Below, in pieces: positions 1 through 5,002 of a DNA stretch of 5,002 nucleotides. Source of the DNA: an uncultured Lachnospira sp. Its GTDB lineage: Bacteria > Bacillota > Clostridia > Lachnospirales > Lachnospiraceae. The stretch spans positions 1-5,002 of the forward strand of contig CAAHEK010000108.1 of the NCBI GenBank assembly GCA_900772425.1, written 5' to 3'. The position numbers were made by a program, and so were the translations under genes. Under the pieces are notes generated by a model. That model searched no databases and was not told the origin of the DNA. It saw only the letters and a list, made by a program, of their open reading frames with translations. Each line of letters begins with the position of its first letter. The first letter of the stretch is position 1.

Positions 1-84
1 AGCATATTTTGTCATTTCGTCTATCGTATTATATGCATGTCCACTGGCAATAGTATGTGTATGAGTATCTATTAAATATTTCAT
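1..84 (-). CDS. PHP-domain metallophosphatase, N-terminal fragment (YcdX-like)
   Basis: Only the first 28 codons are inside the window; the gene continues past the left edge. The translation begins MKYLIDTHTHTIASGHAYNT. The D-T-H-T-H segment (H8 and H10) is the first metal-binding motif of the PHP (polymerase and histidinol phosphatase) fold, and the following T-I-A-S-G-H-A-Y pattern resembles the YcdX-type phosphatase branch. PHP enzymes of this kind are cytoplasmic, multi-metal phosphoesterases; the substrate cannot be told from this fragment. The ATG is supported by AAGAGGT on the minus strand (91-97) six bases upstream. The gene follows the ABC transporter on the same strand after a 116-nt gap, so read-through from it is possible. 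Histidinol phosphatase or another PHP branch remains an alternative because the rest of the protein is missing. Confidence 0.85.
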   Translation of the reverse strand, partial: MKYLIDTHTHTIASGHAYNTIDEMTKYA

Positions 85-110
85 TTTGGAACCTCTTATT
101 CTTTTATAGT

Positions 111-116
111 ATTATA
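111..116 (-). promoter_or_regulatory. Possible -10 element for the PHP gene
   Basis: A perfect TATAAT hexamer lies on the minus strand about 14 bases upstream of the ribosome binding site of the PHP gene. The hexamer 17 bases further upstream (CAGATT) is a poor -35 element and there is no adjacent TG extension. In a sequence this AT-rich a lone TATAAT is weak evidence. Confidence 0.2.
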
Positions 117-157
117 TTACAGTCTTCTTTTATAATCTGCTTTATGTATCAATGTAT

Positions 158-190
158 AAAATGCCTTTTTTCTTACAGTAACAGGCTTTT
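158..190 (-). terminator. Weak hairpin downstream of the ABC transporter gene
   Basis: On the minus strand AAAAGCCT is followed 16 bases later by AGGCATTTT, giving an eight-pair stem (AAAAGCCT against AGGC-TTTT) broken by one bulged A. A short internal palindrome (TTACTGTAA) sits in the loop. It begins about ten bases after the transporter stop codon, where a terminator would be expected. The GC core is only four pairs and the trailing T-run is only four bases, so it may be leaky or not a terminator at all. Confidence 0.3.
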
Positions 191-200
191 ATCCTGACAA

Positions 201-2882
201 TTATTCTGTTCTTAATGCAACTACAGGGTCTTTCTTGGCTGCCATCTTAGCAGGTATAAATCCTGCGATAAGTGTAAGAAGCATACTTATTATAACAAGT
301 ATCACGCCTCCTGCAACAGGGAGCTGTGCCACATTACTTATTGTTGTAAGATTTTTAATTATAATATTTGCAGGTATACAAAGCAGAAGTGTTATTATAA
401 TTCCAAGTGCGCCTGACACAAAGCCCTCTATCATTGTCTCTGCGTTAAACACTCTTGAAATATCCTTCTTTGATGCCCCGATACTTCTTAAAATTCCAAT
501 TTCCTTAGTTCTTTCAAGAACTGATATATATGTAATTATGCCTATCATTATTGATGATACTATAAGCGAAATTGCAACAAATGCTATAAGAACATATGAA
601 ATGGCACTTATTATTGTACTCACAGATGACATTATAAGGCCAACATAATCTGTGTACTGTATAACATTTTCATCTTTTCCATCATCTTCCATCCGCCTGT
701 TGTAATCAGATATTATATCCTCTATCATTTCCTTATCTTCAAAGCTTGTCGCATAAATATCTATCTCTGAAGGATTGTCAAGGTTAGTTATTCCAAGTAT
801 CTGTTTGTTGCCTTCAAATGTTGCATTAGTTGTCTGTGCTTTTAATGAATCAGAAAACATTTTTAACACCTGTTCTTCAGGCATCTGACTGATGTATGCT
901 GTCATCTGTGCTGCTTCATCAGGTGAAAGTGTTGCTATGTATGCATTAACATCATCCATGGTTATAGGTGTATCCTTATTATTATCAAATGGAACTCCTG
1001 TAAACACATCAATGTCCGATTTATTCAATTGTTCTTTAGCTATGTCACTATCATTTACACCATTTATGATATATTCCATAAGTCCTTTTGTATAACCCAC
1101 ACCACTTCTTAAAGATGTACTTACAGAATCCTCTGATGCTCTTATAATTCCGCTTATTTTAAGAGTAAGCCCGTTATCAACAGCATTTTTCATAAATGAC
1201 TCATTATCACTTTCGTCATTCCATATTTTCTTTGCTTTGTCATAGCTGTATTTGTCTGTAGGAAGTACAAGCTTAAATGTTGTATTAAGGATATCATCAT
1301 ATGAATAGCTTGTATCCTCTACATCATATGTCTTTCCTGCCATAAGATTTTTAAATATTTCATTTACTTCATCAGGATCTTTAAGTCCTAACGAATATAA
1401 TGTGTAATCATCAACCTCGTTATTTTCATCTACAACAAGAACCACTTCGTTATAATCTGACGGCCAGTTTCCTGCAAGAACATCATACTGTGACTCAAGC
1501 ACACTCTGATTGTCAAGAAGCTGTGACCACACGCTTGAATTAGTATACATTGTGCTCATTGGAGAATAACTGTCTGATGAACCTATTCCGTATACAGTAT
1601 TCATAATTGTACTTGGATTAAGCTGTGTTACTCCATCTGATGTATCTGACATATAAATATCAAGAGGTACATCATAGCTGTACTGAACTGCACTTACATG
1701 ACTTTTTATTTCGCTGTCATCACTCTCGATAAATTTCTTGAATTCCTTAAGATTATTTTTCTGTACCTCAGCAACCATTGTGTTAAGCATTTCACCCATT
1801 ATAGTGTTACTGTAGACCTTATCCAGTTCATGTGTCGTTTCTTTATCTTTTTTACCCGTCATATTCTCTATCATACTGCTTATATCAACACTTTGAGACT
1901 GTAATTGAATTGGATAACTTGACAAAGTATCTCTCTGAACACGGTCAATATAAAGCTGTATACCATTTGATATTGACAAAATAAGCGCAATGCCTATAAT
2001 TCCGATACTTCCTGCAAATGCTGTAAGTATTGTTCTTGTCTTCTTAGTCATAAGGTTGTTAAGGCTAAGAGACAGTGCTGTCAAAAAGGACATTGAAGTC
2101 TTTTGCTTTTTTCTTTTCTTAGTTTTTTTATCATTGGCAGCTTCAGACTTTATCTCATTTTTCTCTATGCTCTTTGCATTTTCTGTGCTTTCATTTTCCT
2201 TATCTGTAAATGGATCTGAATCATCAATTATTGTTCCGTCAAGAAGTTTGATAATTCTTGTTGAATATTGTTTCGCAAGATCCGGATTGTGAGTTACCAT
2301 TATTATAAGTCTGTCTTTTGAAATTTCCTTTAATAACTCCATTATCTGAACGCTTGTCTCTGTATCAAGTGCTCCTGTCGGCTCATCAGCAAGCAGGATA
2401 TCAGGATTGTTGACAAGTGCTCTTGCAATCGCAACTCTCTGCATCTGACCTCCTGACATCTGATTAGGCTTTTTGTGTATCTGCTCCTTAAGTCCAACAT
2501 TTTCCAATGCCTCAATTGCTCTTTTTCTTCTTTCGCTCTTTGATACGCCTGAAAGTGTCAGCGCAAGCTCAACATTTGATAATACTGTCTGGTGAGGGAT
2601 CAGGTTGTAGCTCTGGAAAACAAATCCGATTGAATTGTTTCTGTATGCATCCCAGTCCTTATCCTTATAATTTTTTGTTGAAATACCATTGATTTTCAAA
2701 TCGCCGCTTGTGTATTTATCAAGTCCGCCTATTATATTAAGCATGGTTGTCTTTCCACATCCTGAAGGACCCAATATTGACACAAACTCGCTGTCCCTGA
2801 ATTTAAGGTTAATGCCCTTTAATGCGCTGACCTTAGTATCCCCGGACACATAATCTTTTTTAATATCCTTTAATTGAAGCAT
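201..2882 (-). CDS. Fused ABC ATPase-permease of the MacB/FtsX-like superfamily
   Basis: This 893-residue protein joins a complete ABC ATPase to a MacB/FtsX-type permease. The ATPase (about 1-220) has Walker A GPSGCGKTT at 38-46, Q-loop Q90, signature MSGGQ at 142-146, Walker B ILLADEP ending at P168 with catalytic E167, ALD D-loop at 171-173 and H-loop H198, so it should hydrolyse ATP. A charged, Lys-rich linker (about 221-262) leads to TM1 (about 285-311). An extracytoplasmic domain of roughly 445 residues follows, then TM2 (about 760-788), TM3 (about 821-842) and TM4 (about 857-879). The segment ERTKEIGILRSIGASKKDI after TM2 is the usual cytoplasmic loop of this permease family. Such proteins act as dimers and couple ATP hydrolysis to movements of the outer domain (mechanotransmission), for export, peptide sensing or hydrolase activation. 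No HlyD-type adaptor gene is in view. The start has AAGGAGAG (2888-2895) five bases upstream. A divergent cell-wall hydrolase gene lies 250 nt away. The fold is near certain; the substrate or partner is unknown. Confidence 0.93.
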   Translation of the reverse strand: MLQLKDIKKDYVSGDTKVSALKGINLKFRDSEFVSILGPSGCGKTTMLNIIGGLDKYTSGDLKINGISTKNYKDKDWDAYRNNSIGFVFQSYNLIPHQTVLSNVELALTLSGVSKSERRKRAIEALENVGLKEQIHKKPNQMSGGQMQRVAIARALVNNPDILLADEPTGALDTETSVQIMELLKEISKDRLIIMVTHNPDLAKQYSTRIIKLLDGTIIDDSDPFTDKENESTENAKSIEKNEIKSEAANDKKTKKRKKQKTSMSFLTALSLSLNNLMTKKTRTILTAFAGSIGIIGIALILSISNGIQLYIDRVQRDTLSSYPIQLQSQSVDISSMIENMTGKKDKETTHELDKVYSNTIMGEMLNTMVAEVQKNNLKEFKKFIESDDSEIKSHVSAVQYSYDVPLDIYMSDTSDGVTQLNPSTIMNTVYGIGSSDSYSPMSTMYTNSSVWSQLLDNQSVLESQYDVLAGNWPSDYNEVVLVVDENNEVDDYTLYSLGLKDPDEVNEIFKNLMAGKTYDVEDTSYSYDDILNTTFKLVLPTDKYSYDKAKKIWNDESDNESFMKNAVDNGLTLKISGIIRASEDSVSTSLRSGVGYTKGLMEYIINGVNDSDIAKEQLNKSDIDVFTGVPFDNNKDTPITMDDVNAYIATLSPDEAAQMTAYISQMPEEQVLKMFSDSLKAQTTNATFEGNKQILGITNLDNPSEIDIYATSFEDKEMIEDIISDYNRRMEDDGKDENVIQYTDYVGLIMSSVSTIISAISYVLIAFVAISLIVSSIMIGIITYISVLERTKEIGILRSIGASKKDISRVFNAETMIEGFVSGALGIIITLLLCIPANIIIKNLTTISNVAQLPVAGGVILVIISMLLTLIAGFIPAKMAAKKDPVVALRTE

Positions 2883-2944
2883 TCATTCTCTCCTTATCCA
2901 ATAAATAACAGTGCCAAATCCATATTTTCATAAAAATGCAGGAT

Positions 2945-2961
2945 ATAACATTGCAATAACA
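2945..2961 (-). promoter_or_regulatory. WalR/YycF-like direct-repeat site
   Basis: Read on the minus strand the bases are TGTTAT-TGCAA-TGTTAT, two identical hexamers with a five-base spacer (11-bp period). This fits the WalR (YycF/VicR) consensus TGTWAH-N5-TGTWAH at every defined position. Each half extends to AATGTTAT, an 8-bp identity. The site overlaps the predicted transcription start of the transporter gene, where a bound protein would be expected to repress. It lies about 170 bp upstream of the hydrolase start codon. Binding by WalR in this organism is an inference; another OmpR/PhoB-family regulator could use the same geometry, and AT-rich DNA produces such matches by chance at times. 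Confidence 0.4.
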
Positions 2962-2966
2962 TTTAT

Positions 2967-2995
2967 ATAATATCACTATACTATGCCTCTTGCAA
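2967..2995 (-). promoter_or_regulatory. Sigma-A type promoter of the ABC transporter gene
   Basis: On the minus strand TTGCAA (2990-2995) is followed after exactly 17 bases by TATTAT (2967-2972), preceded by a TG-N extended -10 motif. Each hexamer is a good match to TTGACA and TATAAT. Predicted initiation near 2960 gives a leader of roughly 75-80 nt before the transporter ATG. This is the best promoter match in the window. Confidence 0.6.
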
Positions 2996-3022
2996 TTTAA
3001 CTAAATGTTTTTTATACTTATG

Positions 3023-3051
3023 TTATCTATGCTTTAAAAATATTTTATAAT
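3023..3051 (+). promoter_or_regulatory. Candidate promoter of the cell-wall hydrolase gene
   Basis: A perfect TATAAT at 3046-3051 is preceded, after 17 bases, by TTATCT (3023-3028), which matches only three of six -35 positions. Initiation near 3058 would give a leader of about 75 nt. The surrounding DNA is extremely AT-rich, so alternatives cannot be excluded. The weak -35 would suit an activator-dependent promoter. Confidence 0.35.
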
Positions 3052-3100
3052 TAAGTATTTAATTTAATATTATTAACATAGAATATTGTTGTTACAAGCT

Positions 3101-3109
3101 TTATCCACA
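3101..3109 (+). promoter_or_regulatory. Single perfect DnaA-box sequence
   Basis: TTATCCACA matches the canonical nine-base DnaA box exactly. It lies in the leader of the hydrolase gene, ten bases before the ribosome binding site. No second close match was found nearby, so this is not an origin. It may be a chance match or a DnaA regulatory site. Confidence 0.3.
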
Positions 3110-3118
3110 TTTTCAATC

Positions 3119-3123
3119 AGGAG
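3119..3123 (+). promoter_or_regulatory. Ribosome binding site supporting a GTG start
   Basis: AGGAG lies nine bases before the GTG at 3133. The GTG opens a classic signal peptide (M-K-K, then a hydrophobic stretch), and no in-frame ATG before the end of the hydrophobic core would preserve the basic n-region. This fixes a non-ATG start for the hydrolase gene. Confidence 0.8.
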
Positions 3124-3132
3124 ATTTATTAC

Positions 3133-4275
3133 GTGAAGAAAACATTCCATTTATCAGTAAAATATGCTGCAATAATTATGGCTGTATGTCTCGTATTTAC
3201 TTCTTTTGTATCTCACGCTTCATACGCCGATACCCAGGATGACTATAATAATAACAATAAACAACTTGAGGAATTAAAAAATACACAGAACAGCCTGTCG
3301 GAAGAATATAAGAAATATAATGATGCACTTTCTGAGGCAGGCAGTAAGCTTAATAATATCGAGGCTTCAATAACCGAAAAGCAACAGGAAATATCAGCTC
3401 TGGAGCAGGATATTAACAATCTTGAGAACGAGAAGAACAGTCAATATGCGGCTATGAAGCTTAGGATTAGATTTATGTATGAACATGATAATGCAAATGT
3501 ATTATCTACGCTGCTGGAATCTAAAGACCTTTCAGAGCTTCTTGTCAGGGCTGAGTATTATCAGAAAATAGCAGACTATGACAGGAATATGTTAAAGAAT
3601 CTTAACGAACTGATTGTTACGCAAAATAATTACAAGGCTAAGCTTACTGATGATTATAATTCACTTCTTTCATTAAAGGAAGATGCTCAGAAAGAATCTG
3701 ATGAATTAAAGAATCTTGTTGAATCTTTTAATGAACAGCTTAATACTAATGCTGACAAAATAGCTGAAGCCGAAGCCAGGTCTTTAGAATATGAACAAAA
3801 GCTTGAGCAGGAACGTATTGAAAAAATGCGTGAAGAAATGAATAATAATTCAGGAAGCAGCTCTGGTTCTTCTGGTTCAGGAAGCAATTCAGGGAATACT
3901 AATTCCGGTGGTAACTCTATACATATTGACTATGACAATACTGACCTTCTTATGCTGGCTGCAATTATCGAATGTGAAGCAGGAAACCAGCCTTATGAGG
4001 GCAAATTGGCTGTAGGCAGTGTTGTATTAAACCGCGTTGCAGATCCACGATTTGCAGATACAATTGCAGGAGTTTTATATTCGCCTTATCAATTTTCACC
4101 TGTTGCCAGCGGACGTTTCGCTATTGTCCTTGCCAGAGGGGCATCTGAATCTTGTATGCAGGCTGCTGCCGAGGTATTGAACGGACATATTAATATTTCA
4201 GCATTATATTTTCATGCATATGACAGTTCTAAAGATTTTGGCGGAACTGTTATCGGTGACCATGTATTTTATTAA
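3133..4275 (+). CDS. Secreted peptidoglycan hydrolase: PcsB-like coiled coil plus SleB-type domain
   Basis: The product has 380 residues. Residues 1-32 form a signal peptide (basic K2-K3, hydrophobic core about 11-26, likely signal peptidase I cleavage after S-Y-A, residue 32). Residues about 36-106 are a heptad-like coiled coil. Residues about 106-160, including MKLRIRFMYEHDNANVLSTL and LLVRAEYYQKIADYD, match the PcsB coiled-coil domain pattern. A second coil covers about 178-236. A Ser/Gly/Asn linker (about 236-262) leads to a Hydrolase_2 (SleB-like) domain at about 268-380. In that domain ECEAGNQPYEGK aligns with the SleB GEARGEPYEGQ motif, making E282 the likely catalytic acid, and VVLNRVADPRFADT and YQFSPV are further family motifs. 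The domain runs to its expected C-terminal end (ISALYFHAYD...IGDHVFY), so it looks complete. SleB-type enzymes are lytic transglycosylases cutting the MurNAc-GlcNAc bond; here action on the vegetative wall outside the membrane is likely. In PcsB the coiled coil is the FtsEX-contact region. A dedicated spore-germination role is less likely because of this coil. The gene diverges from the ABC transporter gene. Confidence 0.92.
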   Translation: MKKTFHLSVKYAAIIMAVCLVFTSFVSHASYADTQDDYNNNNKQLEELKNTQNSLSEEYKKYNDALSEAGSKLNNIEASITEKQQEISALEQDINNLENEKNSQYAAMKLRIRFMYEHDNANVLSTLLESKDLSELLVRAEYYQKIADYDRNMLKNLNELIVTQNNYKAKLTDDYNSLLSLKEDAQKESDELKNLVESFNEQLNTNADKIAEAEARSLEYEQKLEQERIEKMREEMNNNSGSSSGSSGSGSNSGNTNSGGNSIHIDYDNTDLLMLAAIIECEAGNQPYEGKLAVGSVVLNRVADPRFADTIAGVLYSPYQFSPVASGRFAIVLARGASESCMQAAAEVLNGHINISALYFHAYDSSKDFGGTVIGDHVFY

Positions 4276-4284
4276 TTATACTGA

Positions 4285-4403
4285 TTTTACCGTGTTTATC
4301 ATTTTACTATATTTGTTATTTTAGTATATTTAATGTTTTACCATATTTGTTATATTAGTATATTTAATATTTTACCATATTTGTTGTTTTACTATATTTG
4401 CAC
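4285..4403 (+). repeat. Seven-copy 17-bp tandem repeat array
   Basis: Seven contiguous units begin at 4285, 4302, 4319, 4336, 4353, 4370 and 4387, with no insertions between them. The main consensus is TTTTACYATATTTGTTA. Units 2, 4, 6 and 7 are of this type. Units 3 and 5 are a variant, TWTTAGTATATTTAATR, giving a 34-bp higher-order period: units 2-3 against 4-5 match at 31 of 34 positions. Unit 1 is more diverged (13 of 17 against unit 4). TACTA in one type and TAGTA in the other are inverted, so neighbouring units form weak dyads. A 17-bp period keeps no reading frame and no ORF spans it, so it is non-coding. It fills most of the gap between the hydrolase stop and the regulator gene. Its function is unknown; a protein-binding array or a DNA-bending or replication-slippage repeat are possible. 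Confidence 0.9.
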
Positions 4404-4404
4404 A

Positions 4405-4432
4405 TATACACTATATTGATAATTTTTACAAT
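4405..4432 (+). promoter_or_regulatory. Candidate promoter of the XRE-like regulator gene
   Basis: TATACA (4405-4410, four of six -35 positions) is followed after 16 bases by TACAAT (4427-4432, five of six -10 positions). Predicted initiation near 4439 would fall inside the ACCGG dyad next to it. The match is modest and sits in AT-rich DNA directly downstream of the tandem array. Confidence 0.35.
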
Positions 4433-4435
4433 GTG

Positions 4436-4455
4436 ATACCGGCACTAATACCGGT
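4436..4455 (+). promoter_or_regulatory. GC-rich dyad and direct repeat before the regulator gene
   Basis: ACCGG (4438-4442) and CCGGT (4451-4455) form a perfect five-pair inverted repeat around an eight-base loop. The same bases also form a direct repeat, ATACCGG at 4436-4442 and 4448-4454, spaced 12 bp. The element is a GC-rich island in AT-rich surroundings and ends one base before the ribosome binding site. It could be an operator for the downstream regulator, or a leader hairpin affecting ribosome access. Confidence 0.5.
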
Positions 4456-4456
4456 C

Positions 4457-4462
4457 AGGAGG
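4457..4462 (+). promoter_or_regulatory. Ribosome binding site that sets the regulator start
   Basis: AGGAGG lies six bases before the ATG at 4469. The frame stays open upstream to a GTG at 4433, but that start has no ribosome binding site and would translate through the dyad and the AGGAGG itself. The ATG at 4469 is therefore the start. Confidence 0.9.
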
Positions 4463-4468
4463 ATAACC

Positions 4469-4951
4469 ATGAAAAAAGCTACTAAAGCATCTGACAGCCA
4501 ATATTATCAGGCCAGATATAACGCAGCACAAAACAATCCCGTCTTTGAGAGCAGGGAAAGTGCTTCTGATGTTATAGGTATAGACAGAACAAGGCTTGCA
4601 AGAATTGAACTTGGAAATGTAACGCCTTATGCAGATGAAGTTCTTGCCATGTCCAAGGCATATAACTGTCCTGAATTGTGCTACAACTACTGTTCAAGCG
4701 AATGTCCTATAGGAATGAAAACCATGAAAAATATTGAAGTAAGTTCTTTTGACAGGCTTTCGTTAAAGGTACTTGGTTCATTAAATGATATTGAAGAATT
4801 AAAGGAATCCATCATCAGCATTTCACAGGATGGCGAAGTTGACATTTCAGAAATGGATGAATTCAAGCAGGTGCTTGATTCGCTCGGTAAAATATCTGAC
4901 AGCGCCAAGGCATTACAGTTATGGGCAATGAAAAATTTTAATTTAGAATAA
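4469..4951 (+). CDS. XRE-like helix-turn-helix regulator with a four-cysteine ladder
   Basis: The product has 160 residues. Residues about 28-66 read as an XRE/Cro-type helix-turn-helix: SRESASDVIGIDRTRLARIE resembles the turn and recognition helix, followed by LGNVTPYADEVLAMSKAYN, the usual continuation in this family. The expected role is sequence-specific DNA binding in the cytoplasm. Directly after it comes CPELCYNYCSSECPIG, with C67, C71, C75 and C79 spaced exactly four apart. From memory, similar C...C...ECPIG motifs occur in small XRE proteins of Clostridia, but I cannot verify this here. The C-terminal half (about 90-160) is acidic and predicted helical (LKVLGSLNDIEELKESIISI and a helix from about 128), perhaps for oligomerisation; there is no recognisable effector domain. 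It has its own candidate promoter and dyad, so autoregulation is plausible. The target genes are unknown. No terminator is visible after the stop. Confidence 0.8.
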   Translation: MKKATKASDSQYYQARYNAAQNNPVFESRESASDVIGIDRTRLARIELGNVTPYADEVLAMSKAYNCPELCYNYCSSECPIGMKTMKNIEVSSFDRLSLKVLGSLNDIEELKESIISISQDGEVDISEMDEFKQVLDSLGKISDSAKALQLWAMKNFNLE

Positions 4952-4952
4952 A

Positions 4953-4961
4953 TGATATAAT
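4953..4961 (+). promoter_or_regulatory. Possible extended -10 promoter at the right edge
   Basis: TGA-TATAAT begins two bases after the regulator stop codon and forms an extended -10 motif (TGN plus a perfect TATAAT). No good -35 lies 17 bases upstream (AAATTT). It would start a transcript near 4968 that leaves the window. Confidence 0.3.
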
Positions 4962-5002
4962 GTTAAGACGATATACAAATTATGTAGTTCAGGCACGCTT
5001 TC

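Noticed and set aside
235..648. A 137-codon plus-strand open frame with a hydrophobic translation.
   Set aside because: It is antisense to the C-terminal membrane helices of the ABC transporter, whose motifs are intact. Its hydrophobicity mirrors that region, and it has no convincing ribosome binding site.
1698..2692. Several plus-strand open frames of 61-100 codons (1698-1904, 1990-2292, 2507-2692), with a similar one at 892-1095.
   Set aside because: All lie antisense within the ABC transporter gene and show no family motifs, consistent with chance openings opposite a real coding frame.
3021..3095. Extra single WalR-like half-sites (TGTTAT at 3021, TGTTAA on minus at 3073-3078, TGTTAC at 3090).
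   Set aside because: None has a second matching hexamer at the 11-bp period, and single hexamers of this type are expected by chance in AT-rich DNA.
3687..3887. A minus-strand 66-codon open frame rich in Ser, Glu and Leu.
   Set aside because: It is the antisense shadow of the coiled coil and the Ser/Gly linker of the hydrolase; low-complexity coding DNA gives such frames.
4285..4403. A CRISPR array or plasmid iteron origin as explanation for the 17-bp repeats.
   Set aside because: The units are contiguous with no unique spacers, which rules out CRISPR. No Rep gene is near and the neighbours look chromosomal, so an iteron origin is unsupported.
4276..4403. A rho-independent terminator for the hydrolase gene.
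   Set aside because: Only AT-only pairings exist here (for example ATATTA with TAATAT near 4352-4370), with no GC-rich stem followed by a T-run.
4433..4468. A 12-codon N-terminal extension of the regulator from GTG 4433.
   Set aside because: There is no ribosome binding site before it, and it would include the dyad and AGGAGG that clearly serve the ATG at 4469.
4687..4908. A minus-strand 73-codon open frame.
   Set aside because: It is antisense to the regulator gene, which has a strong ribosome binding site and a recognisable helix-turn-helix.
4960..5002. An open frame ATG-TTA-AGA-CGA... running off the right edge, as the start of a next gene.
   Set aside because: No ribosome binding site precedes it, only 14 codons are visible, and the ATG overlaps a TATAAT motif. 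It cannot be supported from this window.

Overview
The window is AT-rich and compactly coded, with strong AGGAG-type ribosome binding sites. Its gene families (a fused MacB/FtsX-like ABC transporter, a PcsB-like coiled coil joined to a SleB-type hydrolase, and an XRE regulator with a CPELC...ECPIG motif) suggest a low-GC Clostridia chromosome, most likely Lachnospiraceae. That placement is an inference from protein style and base composition; no rRNA or marker gene is present. I see no mobile element, CRISPR array, tRNA or rRNA.

Layout. Positions 1-84 (minus) hold the first 28 codons of a PHP-family metallophosphatase that runs off the left edge. A 116-nt gap with at most a weak terminator follows. 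Positions 201-2882 (minus) encode an 893-residue protein that fuses an ABC ATPase to a four-helix MacB/FtsX-type permease with a large extracytoplasmic domain. A 250-nt divergent intergenic region (2883-3132) carries a good minus-strand promoter, a two-half-site direct repeat fitting the WalR/YycF consensus, a weaker plus-strand promoter and a lone perfect DnaA box. Positions 3133-4275 (plus, GTG start) encode a secreted cell-wall hydrolase: signal peptide, coiled coil of PcsB type, Ser/Gly linker, SleB-like catalytic domain. A 193-nt gap (4276-4468) contains seven head-to-tail copies of a 17-bp AT-rich unit, then a short GC-rich dyad beside the ribosome binding site. Positions 4469-4951 (plus) encode a 160-residue XRE-like regulator with four cysteines spaced exactly four residues apart. 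The last 51 bases hold a possible extended -10 promoter and no gene that can be supported.

How the parts may fit. FtsEX-type ABC proteins are known to activate PcsB, CwlO and EnvC-type coiled-coil hydrolases across the membrane. Here a fused ATPase-permease of the same superfamily lies head-to-head with a PcsB-like coiled-coil hydrolase. Between them is a site resembling that of WalR, the cell-wall homeostasis regulator that controls pcsB and cwlO in other Firmicutes. The simplest new hypothesis is a dedicated transporter-hydrolase pair under wall-stress control. This rests on architecture and position only. The regulator downstream looks like a separate unit with its own control region.
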